A stretch of DNA of 64,000 nucleotides from Streptomyces harbinensis (GCF_900116145.1 NZ_FPAB01000001.1:620001-684000); one strand, 5' to 3'; counted from the stretch's first letter, positions 53,578 to 63,267 are shown. Notes: generated by a model from the letters alone, not told the origin. Made by a program: numbers and translations.

Positions 53578-55410
53578 GTGAGCGAACTGGTTCTCGGTAT
53601 CTCCGCCTTCTACCACGACAGCGCCGCCGCGGTGGTGTCCGGCGGCACCCCCGTCGCGGCGGCCCAGGAGGAGCGTTTCAGCCGCCGCCGGCACGACGCC
53701 GCGTTCCCGGCCCAGGCCGTCCGCCACTGCCTGCGGGCGGCCGGGGCGGAGTTGGGCGACTTCACGGCGGTGGCCTACTACGAGGACTCCGCGCTCAAGG
53801 CTCGCCGGGTGCTGGCCACCTACGCGGGCGGGGCACCCTGGGGCCTGCGGGCCTTTCAGGACAGTGCGCCCGCCTGGCTGACGTGGAAACGCGACGCGCC
53901 GGCCACGGTGACCCGACACCTGTCGGCGCTGGGTGCCGGCCGCGTTCCCCCGGTCCTGGTCACCCGGCACCATCGTTCCCACGCCGCTTCGGCGTTCTAC
54001 CCCAGCCCTTACGAGTCCGCAGCCGTGCTGTGCGTGGACGGGGTCGGCGAGTGGGACACCACCACGCTGTGGCACGGCCGGGGCGAGCGCCTGACGCCGC
54101 TGGGAGGGCTGTCCTTCCCGCACTCGCTCGGGCTGCTCTACTCGGCGTTCACCTACTTCTGCGGCTTCCGGGTGAACTCGGGCGAGTACAAGCTGATGGG
54201 GCTGGCTCCCTACGGAACACCCCGCTACGCCTCTCTGATCCGGGAGCGGCTGATCGACATCAAGCCGGACGGGTCCTTCCGGCTCGACGTGCGCCACTTC
54301 AGTTTCCTCAGGGGCCGCACGATGACTGGCCGGTCCTTCGAGAAGCTGTTCGGCGGGCCGCGACGGCTTCCGGAGGGGCCGCTCACGGAGCGGGAGTTCG
54401 ACCTGGCCGCCTCGGTGCAGCTGGTCACCGAGGAGGTGATGCTGCGGCTGGCGAGGACGGCGGCGCACCGGACCGGCGAACGCCGGCTGTGTCTGGCCGG
54501 AGGGGTGGCCCTGAACTGCGTCGCCAACGGAAGGGTGGCCCGGGAGGGGCCGTTCGAGGAGATCTGGGTGCAGCCGGCGGCCGGCGACGCGGGCGGTGCG
54601 CTCGGCGCGGCGCTGGACACCGCCCATGCCCGGGGTGCCCGCAGGACCCATCCGGCGGGGGGCCGGGACGCGATGGCCGGTGCCCTGCTGGGTCCCGCCT
54701 ACACCGACGACGAGATCCAGCGTTTCCTGGAGCGTCACGGGCTGCCGCACACCCGGCTGTCGCCGGAGGCGATGGCCGAACGGGTCGCCGCCGAGCTGGC
54801 CGCCGGCCGGATCGCCGGGTGGTTCCAGGGGCGCATGGAGTACGGTCCCCGGGCGCTGGGGGCGCGGTCCATCCTCGCGGACGCCCGCGACCCGCGGACG
54901 CAGTCCGAGCTGAATCTGCGCACCAAGTTCCGGGAGTCGTTCCGGCCGTTCGCCCCCGCCGTCCTCGCCGAGGACGCCCGGGAGTACTTCGAGCTCTCGC
55001 AGGACAGCCCGTACATGCTGATCGTCGCCCCGGTCGCCGCCGGGCAGCGGCGGCCGGGCGGACAGGAACCGGCCACCGGCCTGGATCTGCTGCGACAGAC
55101 CCGCTCCACCATTCCGGCCGTCACCCACGTCGACCACTCGGCCCGGGTCCAGACGGTCGGCCGGCGCGAGCATCCCGCCTTCCACCGGCTGCTGACCGCC
55201 TTCAAACGGCGCACGGGATGCCCCGTCCTGGTCAACACGTCCTTCAACGTACGAGGCGAGCCGATCGTCAACACCCCGCAGGAGGCGTACACCTGCTTCA
55301 TGCGGACCCGTATCGACCTCCTGGCGCTGGGGGGTTTCCTGCTGGAGAAGACGGAGCAGCCACCGTGGGCGGAGGAAGATGACTGGCGTGCCGCGATCCC
55401 GCTGGACTGA
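53578..55410 (+). CDS. Second carbamoyltransferase in locus 2 (SxtN-like NodU family)
   Basis: A 610-residue carbamoyltransferase from a different branch than the ones at 38837 and 47985. GISAFYHDSAAAVVSGG, EERFSRRRHDAAFP, RHHRSHAASAFYPSP, LCVDGVGEWDTTTLW, GEYKLMGLAPYG, LAGGVALNCVANG, GPRALGARSILADARD and PVLVNTSFNVRGEPIV are the standard long-form motifs. GTG start at 53578. It overlaps the small SxtJ-like gene by 32 bp. It may carbamoylate a second site or serve a separate product. Confidence 0.92.
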   Translation: MSELVLGISAFYHDSAAAVVSGGTPVAAAQEERFSRRRHDAAFPAQAVRHCLRAAGAELGDFTAVAYYEDSALKARRVLATYAGGAPWGLRAFQDSAPAWLTWKRDAPATVTRHLSALGAGRVPPVLVTRHHRSHAASAFYPSPYESAAVLCVDGVGEWDTTTLWHGRGERLTPLGGLSFPHSLGLLYSAFTYFCGFRVNSGEYKLMGLAPYGTPRYASLIRERLIDIKPDGSFRLDVRHFSFLRGRTMTGRSFEKLFGGPRRLPEGPLTEREFDLAASVQLVTEEVMLRLARTAAHRTGERRLCLAGGVALNCVANGRVAREGPFEEIWVQPAAGDAGGALGAALDTAHARGARRTHPAGGRDAMAGALLGPAYTDDEIQRFLERHGLPHTRLSPEAMAERVAAELAAGRIAGWFQGRMEYGPRALGARSILADARDPRTQSELNLRTKFRESFRPFAPAVLAEDAREYFELSQDSPYMLIVAPVAAGQRRPGGQEPATGLDLLRQTRSTIPAVTHVDHSARVQTVGRREHPAFHRLLTAFKRRTGCPVLVNTSFNVRGEPIVNTPQEAYTCFMRTRIDLLALGGFLLEKTEQPPWAEEDDWRAAIPLD

Positions 55411-55582
55411 CCACGCGGCCCGGGCGGTGCTCGCCTGCGTCTACTTTCTGGTGGTGACGCCGGCCGGACTCTGCGTCCGGCTGATCCGGGACCCGCTGCA
55501 CGGCCGGCGGCGGGGCCGCGCGCCGAGCTACTGGGAGGAGCCGCCGGACGAGCGGCCCGCCACGGGTGAGGCGCGCCGGTGA
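55379..55582 (+). CDS. SxtJ-like small membrane protein
   Basis: 67 residues with one hydrophobic span (AVLACVYFLVVTPAGLCVRL) and RDPLHGRRRGRAPSYWEEP after it. This resembles SxtJ family proteins encoded with SxtN-type carbamoyltransferases. The ATG lies inside the 3' end of the carbamoyltransferase gene with GGAGGA just before it, so the two are co-translated. Role unknown; perhaps a membrane tether for the enzyme. Confidence 0.72.
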   Translation: MTGVPRSRWTDHAARAVLACVYFLVVTPAGLCVRLIRDPLHGRRRGRAPSYWEEPPDERPATGEARR

Positions 55583-55670
55583 CGGAAGCGCAGGCGGAGC
55601 AGCGCGCCCCCCGAATCCGGCCTTCCGTGGCCGGCTGCCTCCGCCGCCCGCGAGGCGTACGCTTCGCCGC

Positions 55671-57467
55671 ATGGTCACCACACGCCCCACCCTGCACGGC
55701 ACCTTCGGCATGGTCTCCAGCACCCACTGGCTGGCCTCCTCCTCCGCGATGGCGGTGCTCGAAGACGGCGGCAACGCCTTCGACGCCGCCGTGGCGGCCG
55801 GTTTCGTCCTGCACGTGGTCGAGCCGCACCTCAACGGCCCGGCCGGTGACGTCCCGATCATCCTGGCCCCGGTCGGCGGCCGGATACAGGTGCTGTGCGG
55901 GCAGGGGCCCGCACCGGCCGGGGCCACCATCGGCCACTACCGGGACGCGCTCGGTCTCGACCTGGTGCCGGGCACCGGGCCGCTGGCCGCCGTCGTCCCG
56001 GGCGCCGTGGACGCGTGGCTGACGCTGCTGCGCGACCACGGCACCAAGTCCCTGGCGGAGGTGCTGAAGTACGCCATCGGGTACGCGGCCGACGGCCATC
56101 CGGCGGTGGAACGGATCGGGCTCACGGTGGAGTCGGTACGGCAGCTGTTCGAGGAGGAGTGGACCTCCTCGGCGGAGATCTATCTGCCCGGCGGCGCGGC
56201 CCCGGCGGCCGGCGGGATGCTGCGCAACCCGCAACTGGCCGCGACCTGGCGGCGGCTGCTCAAGGAGGCGGCCGGTCCGGGCCGGGACAGGGAGGCGGAG
56301 ATCGAGGCGGCCCGCCGGATCTGGCGCGAGGGGTTCATCGGCGAGGCGATCGCCGCGCACGCCGCCCGGCCCGCGATGGACTCCTCGGGCGAGCGGCACG
56401 CGGGCGTTCTCACCGGGGACGACCTGGCGGGCTGGTCGGCCGGGTACGAGGAACCGGTGCGGCACGAGTGGCGGGGCTGGACGGTCTGCAAGCCCGGGCC
56501 GTGGAGCCAGGGCCCGGTGCTGCTCCAGCAGTTGGCGTTGCTGGACCCCGGGCTGGACGCGGACGCGTACGGCACGCCCGAGTACGTCCACACGCTGATC
56601 GAGGGCGGCAAGCTCGCGATGGCCGACCGGGAGGCGTGGTACGGGGACAACGGCGAGGTACCGCTGAAGGAACTGCTGTCGCCCGAGTACAACGCCGGGC
56701 GGCGGGAACTGATCGGCGAGCGCGCCTCGTTCGAGCTGCGTCCCGGGGCGCCCGGTGGCCGCACGCCGCGGATCGCGGCGGCGGCGCTGGCGGGCGCGGA
56801 GCGGGCCGGCGGCGCGGCGGTGGCGGGCTCCGGTGAGCCGACGGTGGACCGCAGCGGGGAGACGCGCGGCGACACCTGTCACGTCGATGTGGTGGACCGC
56901 TGGGGGAACATGATCAGCGCGACGCCCAGCGGTGGCTGGCTCCAGTCCAGCCCGGTCATCGCGGAGCTCGGTTTCCCGCTGGGCACCCGGCTCCAGATGA
57001 CATGGCTGGAGGAGGGCCTGCCCACCTCGCTGACCCCGGGCCGCCGGCCGCGCACCACGCTGTCGCCGTCGCTGGCGCTGCGGGACGGCGAGCCGGTCCT
57101 GGCGTTCGGCACTCCGGGCGGGGACCAGCAGGACCAGTGGCAGCTGCACTTCTTCCTCGCGGCGGCGCTGCGCCCGCCGGTGCGCGGCGGACTCGACCTC
57201 CAGGGCGCGATCGACGCGCCGAACTGGCACCAGGACAGCTTCCCCAGCTCGTTCTATCCGCGGGGAACGCGCCCGGGCAGTGTCACCGTCGAGTCGCGGA
57301 TCGGCGAGGAGACGATCGCCGGGCTGCGGCGCCGTGGGCACGAGGTGACGGTCGGCGGGCCGTGGACGGAGGGCAGGCTGTGCGCGGTCGGACGCGACCC
57401 GGAGCGCGGCGTGCTGCTGGCGGCGGCGAACCCGCGCGGAGCGCAGGGGTACGCCGTGGGCCGGTGA
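55671..57467 (+). CDS. Gamma-glutamyltransferase-family protein
   Basis: A 598-residue Ntn hydrolase homologue. FGMVSSTHWLASSSAMAVLE and GGNAFDAAVAAGFVLHVVEPH begin the large subunit. The probable autoprocessing Thr is in ETRGDTCHVDVVDRWGNMIS; other key stretches are SGGWLQSSPVI and FGTPGGDQQDQWQ. No signal peptide is seen, so it is probably cytosolic. Classical GGTs have a TTH motif where this has DTCH, so substrate or activity may differ. It is not obviously part of the peptide locus that ends 88 bp upstream. Confidence 0.88.
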   Translation: MVTTRPTLHGTFGMVSSTHWLASSSAMAVLEDGGNAFDAAVAAGFVLHVVEPHLNGPAGDVPIILAPVGGRIQVLCGQGPAPAGATIGHYRDALGLDLVPGTGPLAAVVPGAVDAWLTLLRDHGTKSLAEVLKYAIGYAADGHPAVERIGLTVESVRQLFEEEWTSSAEIYLPGGAAPAAGGMLRNPQLAATWRRLLKEAAGPGRDREAEIEAARRIWREGFIGEAIAAHAARPAMDSSGERHAGVLTGDDLAGWSAGYEEPVRHEWRGWTVCKPGPWSQGPVLLQQLALLDPGLDADAYGTPEYVHTLIEGGKLAMADREAWYGDNGEVPLKELLSPEYNAGRRELIGERASFELRPGAPGGRTPRIAAAALAGAERAGGAAVAGSGEPTVDRSGETRGDTCHVDVVDRWGNMISATPSGGWLQSSPVIAELGFPLGTRLQMTWLEEGLPTSLTPGRRPRTTLSPSLALRDGEPVLAFGTPGGDQQDQWQLHFFLAAALRPPVRGGLDLQGAIDAPNWHQDSFPSSFYPRGTRPGSVTVESRIGEETIAGLRRRGHEVTVGGPWTEGRLCAVGRDPERGVLLAAANPRGAQGYAVGR

Positions 57468-57564
57468 CCGGCCGCCGCGCCAGTGGTCCGGAAAAGACGA
57501 GGGGAAAACTGCCCGTAGCACGGCGGTAACACGATCCGTAACACGGTTGGGTTCAGTAGCGGCC

Positions 57565-59874
57565 ATGGCGGATGTGCCCAGGGCCCAGCAGCGGGAAGCG
57601 GCGGCCGAGCTGGCCGCGTTCACGGACGAGTTGCGCGCGGTCACCGCGGTGCTCGACCCGGCGGCCGGGTGGTACGCGGCGTTCTCCAGACGCAGCCCGG
57701 ACGCACTGGCCGGCTGGCTGGCGGGCCGGGAGCTGCCGCCGTGGGACGTGGTCGCCGATCTGCTCCAGGACCTGGCGGTGCGCGGCGGTACGGACGCCGC
57801 CGGGCGGGCCGGCGAACGGCTGCGGACGCGGTACGAGAGCACGGCGCGGGCACTGGACGGACTGCCGCAGGCGCGGGCCGTGCTGGAACGGGCGGTGGCC
57901 ACGGCGGACGAGGACCGCCGGTCCGCCGCGAGCCGCTGCGCGCGGCTGTCCGACGCGCTGCTGCTGGCCCGCCGGGTGGGGCAGGGCCGGGAGGTGGAAC
58001 GGCTGGCGGCGCAGCGGCTCTGGGCCCGCGACGACGAGGAACGGGCCCGGGCGCGGGGCACCGCGCTGCGGGCGCGGCTGGCGGCGCTGCCACCTGCGGG
58101 GGTGGCGGCACAGCCGCCCGTGGAGGTGGCGGCACAGCCGCCCGTGGGGGTGGCGGAGGGTGCGGAGGGTGTGGGGGCAGGGGCAGCCGGGGCGGCGGAG
58201 TGGCCTGCGGAGGTGGTGGGGCCAACGGGGCGCGCGGCGGAGCAGCACGCGGGCCGAGCGGTCGGTGCCGCCGGGGCGGCGGCGCGGGCGTTGAGCGCGG
58301 AGGGGACGGAGACCGCGTGGAGGGCAGGGGCAGTGCCGTCTGCGGGAGCCGAGGGCCCGGCGGGGTCCGGGGAGTACGGGATCCGGCAGCCCGGCACCAC
58401 TCCGGCCGCTGGGGGCCGGGCCGTTGCGCCGGGCACCGGCAGGGCGCGCGGCGGTGACCCGACCGTTGCGCCGGCCAGCGGCGCTCCGAGGGCCGGTGAA
58501 CCGACCGTCGTCGATCCGGTCGTCGGGCAACCGGCTCCAGGTCCGGCGAGCGGCGGTCCCGGGGCGGGTGATGCGGTCGGCGCGTGGGCTGCCGGGCCGG
58601 TCAGCGGGCGACCGACCACGGGACCGGCACCGGCAGCAGGCGCAGCGAACACCGGGCCGGTCGCCAGGTGGCCGGGGGCCGTCCCGGACACCGGAGAACG
58701 AGCCCCTGCCTCCCCCGCTCGGCAGCCGCACAGCCGGCCAACCAGCGGCGGCGGAGCGGACATCGGCGAGCCGGCCGCCGCACCGTACGCCGGGGAGTCG
58801 GGTGCCGTGGGGCGGGCCATCGCGCCCGGTAACCCCGGCGCCGGGGTGCCGGCTCCCGCGCCGTACACCGGCAGTGGGGAAGCCGCTCCGGTTGCCGGTG
58901 GGGGCGCTGCCGCGCCGAACGCCGCCCGGACGGGCGCCCGGTCGGCCGGTGCCGTCCCGCAGGCCGGCGCTCCGGCCGGCGACGCGGCCACCGCACCGGC
59001 CGCTCAAGGACCCGGACTACGCGAGCCGGGCACCGGACAACCGGCCACGGCGACGGGGAGCCGCCCACCTGTCGCCGGACAACCGGACACCCCACCGGCC
59101 GCCGCACCGGAGGCCGGACCGACCGGCCGGGAGTCGGGGGGTGGTGAGCCGGCCGCCGGGGCGGGGAAGCGGCGGCGCAGGCCGCGCGGGGCGCGGTTCG
59201 CCGGGATCGAGGCCGAGGACGAGGTGGTGGCCGTGCCCCCGCCCGCCGATGGTGATGCCGTGCGGCCTCCTGCGGCGCCGCCGAGTGGCTCCCGGTTCGC
59301 GGGCGCGCTCCGCGAGTCCCGGCGGGAGCGGCGGCAGCGGCTGACCGAGGAGGACCGGCGGGCGGCGCTGGAACTGGCCGACCGGCTGGCCGCCTCGCGG
59401 TCCGCGGGGGCCAGCGGCGCGGCGCACATCGTGCTCAGCGAGGCGGTCGCCGGGCCGGCGGCCCGGCTGCCGGTGCTCATCGCCGAACTCGAACGCACCG
59501 GGCTCGCCTCGGAGGTGGCCACGTTGCTGTGGGAGGCGGCGTCGCTGCCGCCGGGGCCGCTGGCGGCGGTGGCGGAGGCGCTGGCGGGCGCCGACCGGGA
59601 TCGCGACTGCGCCGTCCTGCTGCGCCAGGCCGCCGCCCGTCCGGCGCCGGAGGCGGGGGTGATCGCGGCGGAACTGTGGCACGCGGGCCGCGCGGAGGAG
59701 GCGGTCACCCTGCTGACGGCGCTGGTCGGCGCCCGTTCGGCGGAGGAGGCGGCGGGCGCGGCCCGGTCGTCCCCCGAGGTGGTGGGCCCGCTGCTGCTGA
59801 CGGCGGCTCAGGCGCTCTCCCCGCGCCATCATTACGCGATCGGCAGTGAACTCCGCCGGGCCGGCCTGGCCTGA
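57565..59874 (+). CDS. Large uncharacterised protein with Pro/Ala/Gly low-complexity centre
   Basis: 769 residues, not recognised. Residues 1-185 are helical and Arg/Glu-rich (LAGWLAGRELPPWDVVADLL resembles the start of other Streptomyces proteins with an HTH-like lead). Residues about 190-535 are low complexity, rich in Ala, Pro, Gly and Thr with many GA/PA runs. Residues about 545-769 are helical again (REERRQRLTEEDRR-like segment, then repeats such as AELWHAGRAEEAVTLLTAL). Short in-frame repeats occur (VAAQPPVEVAAQPPVGVAE). There is no signal peptide or membrane span. Coding is supported by length and third-position GC. Confidence 0.6.
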   Translation: MADVPRAQQREAAAELAAFTDELRAVTAVLDPAAGWYAAFSRRSPDALAGWLAGRELPPWDVVADLLQDLAVRGGTDAAGRAGERLRTRYESTARALDGLPQARAVLERAVATADEDRRSAASRCARLSDALLLARRVGQGREVERLAAQRLWARDDEERARARGTALRARLAALPPAGVAAQPPVEVAAQPPVGVAEGAEGVGAGAAGAAEWPAEVVGPTGRAAEQHAGRAVGAAGAAARALSAEGTETAWRAGAVPSAGAEGPAGSGEYGIRQPGTTPAAGGRAVAPGTGRARGGDPTVAPASGAPRAGEPTVVDPVVGQPAPGPASGGPGAGDAVGAWAAGPVSGRPTTGPAPAAGAANTGPVARWPGAVPDTGERAPASPARQPHSRPTSGGGADIGEPAAAPYAGESGAVGRAIAPGNPGAGVPAPAPYTGSGEAAPVAGGGAAAPNAARTGARSAGAVPQAGAPAGDAATAPAAQGPGLREPGTGQPATATGSRPPVAGQPDTPPAAAPEAGPTGRESGGGEPAAGAGKRRRRPRGARFAGIEAEDEVVAVPPPADGDAVRPPAAPPSGSRFAGALRESRRERRQRLTEEDRRAALELADRLAASRSAGASGAAHIVLSEAVAGPAARLPVLIAELERTGLASEVATLLWEAASLPPGPLAAVAEALAGADRDRDCAVLLRQAAARPAPEAGVIAAELWHAGRAEEAVTLLTALVGARSAEEAAGAARSSPEVVGPLLLTAAQALSPRHHYAIGSELRRAGLA

Positions 59875-59962
59875 CCGCCGACCGTGCCGCCGGGCCCGAC
59901 GGCCAACCGCAGACCGCCGACCGCCGACCTGGCCCGGCTCGCCTCCCCGTAGGCTGATCGTC

Positions 59963-61186
59963 ATGGCTGCGCGGGGGGCGGCGGGGCGCCGCAGGGTGGA
60001 GAAGTGGCTCGGTCCGGTGGTGGCGATGGCGCTGCTGGTACCGATGGGGCTGGTGGTGTGGCGCGCCGACGCGGATCGGTGGTGCTGGGACGTGCCGCCG
60101 GAGGTCGCCGCGCTCGCCGACGATCCGGCGGCGGCCACCGCGTACCTGGACCCGGGCCCGGTCTCCGGTGAGAGCACGGGGGCCGTGGCCGCGTTGCTCG
60201 CGCCCGGGCACTGGGTCACCTGTGACGGCCCGGCGGGGCCCGATCTGCTGGGGGCGATCCTTGTCGCCGCCACCACCGGGCAGACCCTCGCCGAGCAGGA
60301 CGGTCCCGCGGTGCCGCACACGCCGGCCATGGCCTCGGTGGCGCACGAGACGGTGGTGGTCCTCGCGGCGGAACCCGAGGCGCAACGGCCGCCGTTCGTG
60401 CCGGGCGGCGGTGCGCGGTCCGCGATTCCGCCCGGCCTCGAACCGTATCTGGGGCTGATGCTCGCCGCCTATCTCACCGATCTGAGCCACCGGACCCAGC
60501 TGGCCGAGCTGGGCGACGTGCTGCTGGAGGAGCATCCGGTGCGGACCCTGCCGGATCCGGAGACCGGCGAGGCCCGGGTGCTGTTCGCCACCGCCGGTGA
60601 GCTGGTCACGGAGACGGATCCGGACAGCGGCGAGGCCCTGGAGTACTGGACCGATCCGCTACGGGATCTCACCACCGCGGTCGCGTCCCATCCCGAGGGG
60701 TACGCGGTGCTGTACGACGCCCACCTCGCGTACGCCGCGCGCTGTCTGGACCTGCTGACGGTGGACGAGGACGGGAAGCTGACCTCCGGAACGCGGGCCG
60801 CCGCGCTGCCCAATCCCACCGATCCCTTCGCGGAGATCACCGGGGGTGTCGCCGGGCTGTCGGTGCTCCGGGACGCGCTCGCCGAGGAGGGCGTCATCTC
60901 CGACGGGGCCGCCTTCGACGCCGCCGTACGGGAGCACAGCCGGGGTGTCCACCTCGCCACGGCCGAGCCGCCCGGGGAGCCGTCCGTCCTCGCCGGTGAT
61001 CTGGCCCGCCGGGCCCCCGCCGGGCCGGCGGGCGACGCCGCGTTCCTGGACGGCCGGGCGCAGTTGCTGATGATGCTGGAGGACTGGGCGGGCGGGCGCG
61101 GGCTGCCCGAGCAGGAGTGGGTGCCGCTGCGGGCAGCGCTGGCGAGCAGCTACCACTGGTCGCACCGCTTCGCCTTCTGGAGCTAA
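59963..61186 (+). CDS. Uncharacterised membrane-anchored protein
   Basis: 407 residues, not recognised. One N-terminal hydrophobic segment (WLGPVVAMALLVPMGLVVW) suggests anchoring with the rest outside. The body has no catalytic motif I know; Tyr/Trp-rich sections (YWTDPLRDLTTAV, YHWSHRFAFWS at the C-terminus) are notable. The stop (TAA at 61184-61186) overlaps the stop of the opposing gene. Two exported unknown proteins meeting tail to tail suggest a shared envelope function, without proof. Confidence 0.7.
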   Translation: MAARGAAGRRRVEKWLGPVVAMALLVPMGLVVWRADADRWCWDVPPEVAALADDPAAATAYLDPGPVSGESTGAVAALLAPGHWVTCDGPAGPDLLGAILVAATTGQTLAEQDGPAVPHTPAMASVAHETVVVLAAEPEAQRPPFVPGGGARSAIPPGLEPYLGLMLAAYLTDLSHRTQLAELGDVLLEEHPVRTLPDPETGEARVLFATAGELVTETDPDSGEALEYWTDPLRDLTTAVASHPEGYAVLYDAHLAYAARCLDLLTVDEDGKLTSGTRAAALPNPTDPFAEITGGVAGLSVLRDALAEEGVISDGAAFDAAVREHSRGVHLATAEPPGEPSVLAGDLARRAPAGPAGDAAFLDGRAQLLMMLEDWAGGRGLPEQEWVPLRAALASSYHWSHRFAFWS

Positions 61187-62283
61187 GGCGTGACGGGCGG
61201 TTCGCAGCCGCGCCGTTCGGCCTGGTCGGTGGCGAAGGCGGTGACCAGCGCCGTGAGCGTCTCCTCGCCGACCGGGTTGTCCGAACTCGATGCGACCTCC
61301 GCCCGGAACAGGGCGAACGCCCCGTCGCAGGTGGTGAGGGCGGTCGCGGAGTACCCGTCGGCGCGGGGGCGCCACCGTTCGGAGAGCGGTCGCGCGGACG
61401 GATCGCGGGTACCGTCCATCCCGTCGGGACCGACGCTCTGCGCCATCGCCAGCTCGGCCCACGGGCCGTAGGCTCCGCTGACCGTCAGCATGCTGTTCCC
61501 TTCGTGGAACGGCAGCGCGCAGGAGGCGTACGGACCGCTGTCCGGGGCCGCCTCGTGCACCCGCCAGCCACCCTGCGGGGCGTCCTCGGGCAGGTCCGGG
61601 ACGATCACCGCGCACGGCGACGCGCCGTTCAGCACCGCGACGGGCATCCCCGCCACCTGGCGGCGGACCGGGTCCTGGGGCGGCGGCACCGGGGCGTGGC
61701 CGCATCCCAGCCGGGAGGAGGCGGTGTTGGCGGCGGCGACCGCGGCCCGTACCAGCGGCTCGTCCTCGTCGGTGCCCCGGGAGACGGATGTCCGCAGTGT
61801 CACCAGCAGCGGGACGTCCGGGTCCGTGCAGGGCAGGAGCAGTGCGACGCGGGTGCCGTCGCCGCGCGATCCCTGGATCAGGAACCCGGGCAGCCCTTCC
61901 GGCAGCGCCGCCCCGCTGAGGGCGTCGCTCCAGCGGGCCGCGTCCAGCAGCCCGCCGTCCACGTCGTCCGCCCGGCGGCTCGCCGTCACGGTGAGCCACT
62001 GCGGATCGTGGAGCGCGCCGGTGCGCAGCAGGGTGCAGGTGAGCCGGTTCCGTCCGGGATCGCGTGCCACGCGCTGGGCGTCCACCTCGGGCCAGCCGGC
62101 CAGGGTGCGCAGTTCGGCGCGCGGCAGCAGCCCTTCGCAGGGCAGCAGGTGTACGGCCCGGGCGGGCGGGACGGTTCCCCCGGTGGCGCTCTGCAACGCC
62201 GCGAGCAGCGTCAGCAGCGCACCGAGCGCGATCCAGCGCTTCCCCGCCCCGCGCCACAACTCCCGTACCCGTACCCGTCCCAC
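61183..62283 (-). CDS. Uncharacterised exported protein
   Basis: 366 residues, not recognised. An N-terminal hydrophobic segment (WIALGALLTLLAALQSATGG) acts as signal or anchor. The mature part has six or more Cys (LLPCEGLL, RLTCTLL, LLLPCTD, LGCGHAP, SPCAVIV, YASCALPF, TTCDGAF, RGCEPP), likely paired as disulfides outside the cell. GTG start. It converges on the previous gene. Confidence 0.7.
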   Translation of the reverse strand: MGRVRVRELWRGAGKRWIALGALLTLLAALQSATGGTVPPARAVHLLPCEGLLPRAELRTLAGWPEVDAQRVARDPGRNRLTCTLLRTGALHDPQWLTVTASRRADDVDGGLLDAARWSDALSGAALPEGLPGFLIQGSRGDGTRVALLLPCTDPDVPLLVTLRTSVSRGTDEDEPLVRAAVAAANTASSRLGCGHAPVPPPQDPVRRQVAGMPVAVLNGASPCAVIVPDLPEDAPQGGWRVHEAAPDSGPYASCALPFHEGNSMLTVSGAYGPWAELAMAQSVGPDGMDGTRDPSARPLSERWRPRADGYSATALTTCDGAFALFRAEVASSSDNPVGEETLTALVTAFATDQAERRGCEPPVTP

Positions 62284-62390
62284 GGCCCGCCCCCGTCACC
62301 GTCCGCTGTGTTCCCCGCCTGCTCCCAGTGTGCCGCCCGCCACGGGGCAGCGGGGCACCGGGGCGGGGCCGCCCGTGTTTCGATGGGGTC

Positions 62391-63206
62391 ATGATCGATG
62401 AAGAGCTGGCCATGAAGGTCGAGGAGGCCGTGCGGCTGGTCGCCGCCGAGGAGGTCATGCCGCGCTGGCGGCGGCTGGCGGCCGACGAGGTGGCGGTGAA
62501 GACGGCGCCGCACGATCTGGTGACCGTGGCGGACCGGCGGGCGGAGGAGCGGCTGACGGAGATACTGCCCCGGCTGCTGCCGGGTTCCGTGGTGGTGGGC
62601 GAGGAGGCGGTGGCGGCCGATCCGGCGACGTACGGGCGGCTGGCGGGTGACGCGCCGGTGTGGATCGTCGATCCGGTGGACGGTACGCGGCAGTTCGTGG
62701 AGGGCGATCCGGGTTTCTGCACCCTGGTGGGGCTGGCGCACCGCGGGGTGCTGGAGGGGGCGTGGACGCATGCGCCGGCGCTGGGGCTCACGGCGCGTGC
62801 GCGGCGCGGGGCGGGCGCGTTCCTGGACGGGGAGCGGCTGGTCGCCGGCGTGCCCGAGCCGGGCCGGCCGCTGACGGTGGCGCACGCGCATCCGCACTAC
62901 ACCTCCGCCGAGCAGAAGCGGGTGCTGGCCCGGCTGCGGGTGGACGGGGTGGCGCCGCGGGAGTGCGGTTCTGCGGGTCTGGAGTATCTGCGGGTGGCGC
63001 GCGGTGAGCTGGACGCGGTGGCGTTCGACTGGGAGTCGGCCTGGGACCACGCGGCCGGGCTGCTGCTGGTGCTGGAGGCGGGGGGCGTGCACGAGACGGT
63101 GGCGGGGGTGCCGTTCGCGCTGGCCGGGGGCAACGCGCTGCCGTTCACCGCGGCGCGGGACGAGCCGACCGCGCGGCGTATTCTCTCCTTGCTGTCCGGA
63201 GCGTGA
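62391..63206 (+). CDS. Inositol monophosphatase-family phosphatase
   Basis: A 271-residue metal-dependent phosphatase. VGEEAV and [16 protein letters not shown] carry the metal-binding WxxDPxDGT motif; the second, [15 protein letters not shown], is the conserved C-terminal WD motif. The family hydrolyses sugar or inositol phosphates, PAP or histidinol phosphate; the sequence does not separate these. It is a single gene with its own short upstream region. Confidence 0.92.
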   Translation: MIDEELAMKVEEAVRLVAAEEVMPRWRRLAADEVAVKTAPHDLVTVADRRAEERLTEILPRLLPGSVVVGEEAVAADPATYGRLAGDAPVWIVDPVDGTRQFVEGDPGFCTLVGLAHRGVLEGAWTHAPALGLTARARRGAGAFLDGERLVAGVPEPGRPLTVAHAHPHYTSAEQKRVLARLRVDGVAPRECGSAGLEYLRVARGELDAVAFDWESAWDHAAGLLLVLEAGGVHETVAGVPFALAGGNALPFTAARDEPTARRILSLLSGA

Positions 63207-63267
63207 AGAGCGCACAGAGCGTACAGAGCGTGCGGAGCGTCAACTCATCGGCGAGGGGAGCCGTAAC

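Noticed and set aside
54735..58991. 1400-codon open frame on the minus strand
   Set aside because: Antisense to carbamoyltransferase, gamma-glutamyltransferase and a low-complexity gene; the translation is Ala/Pro/Arg-rich noise.
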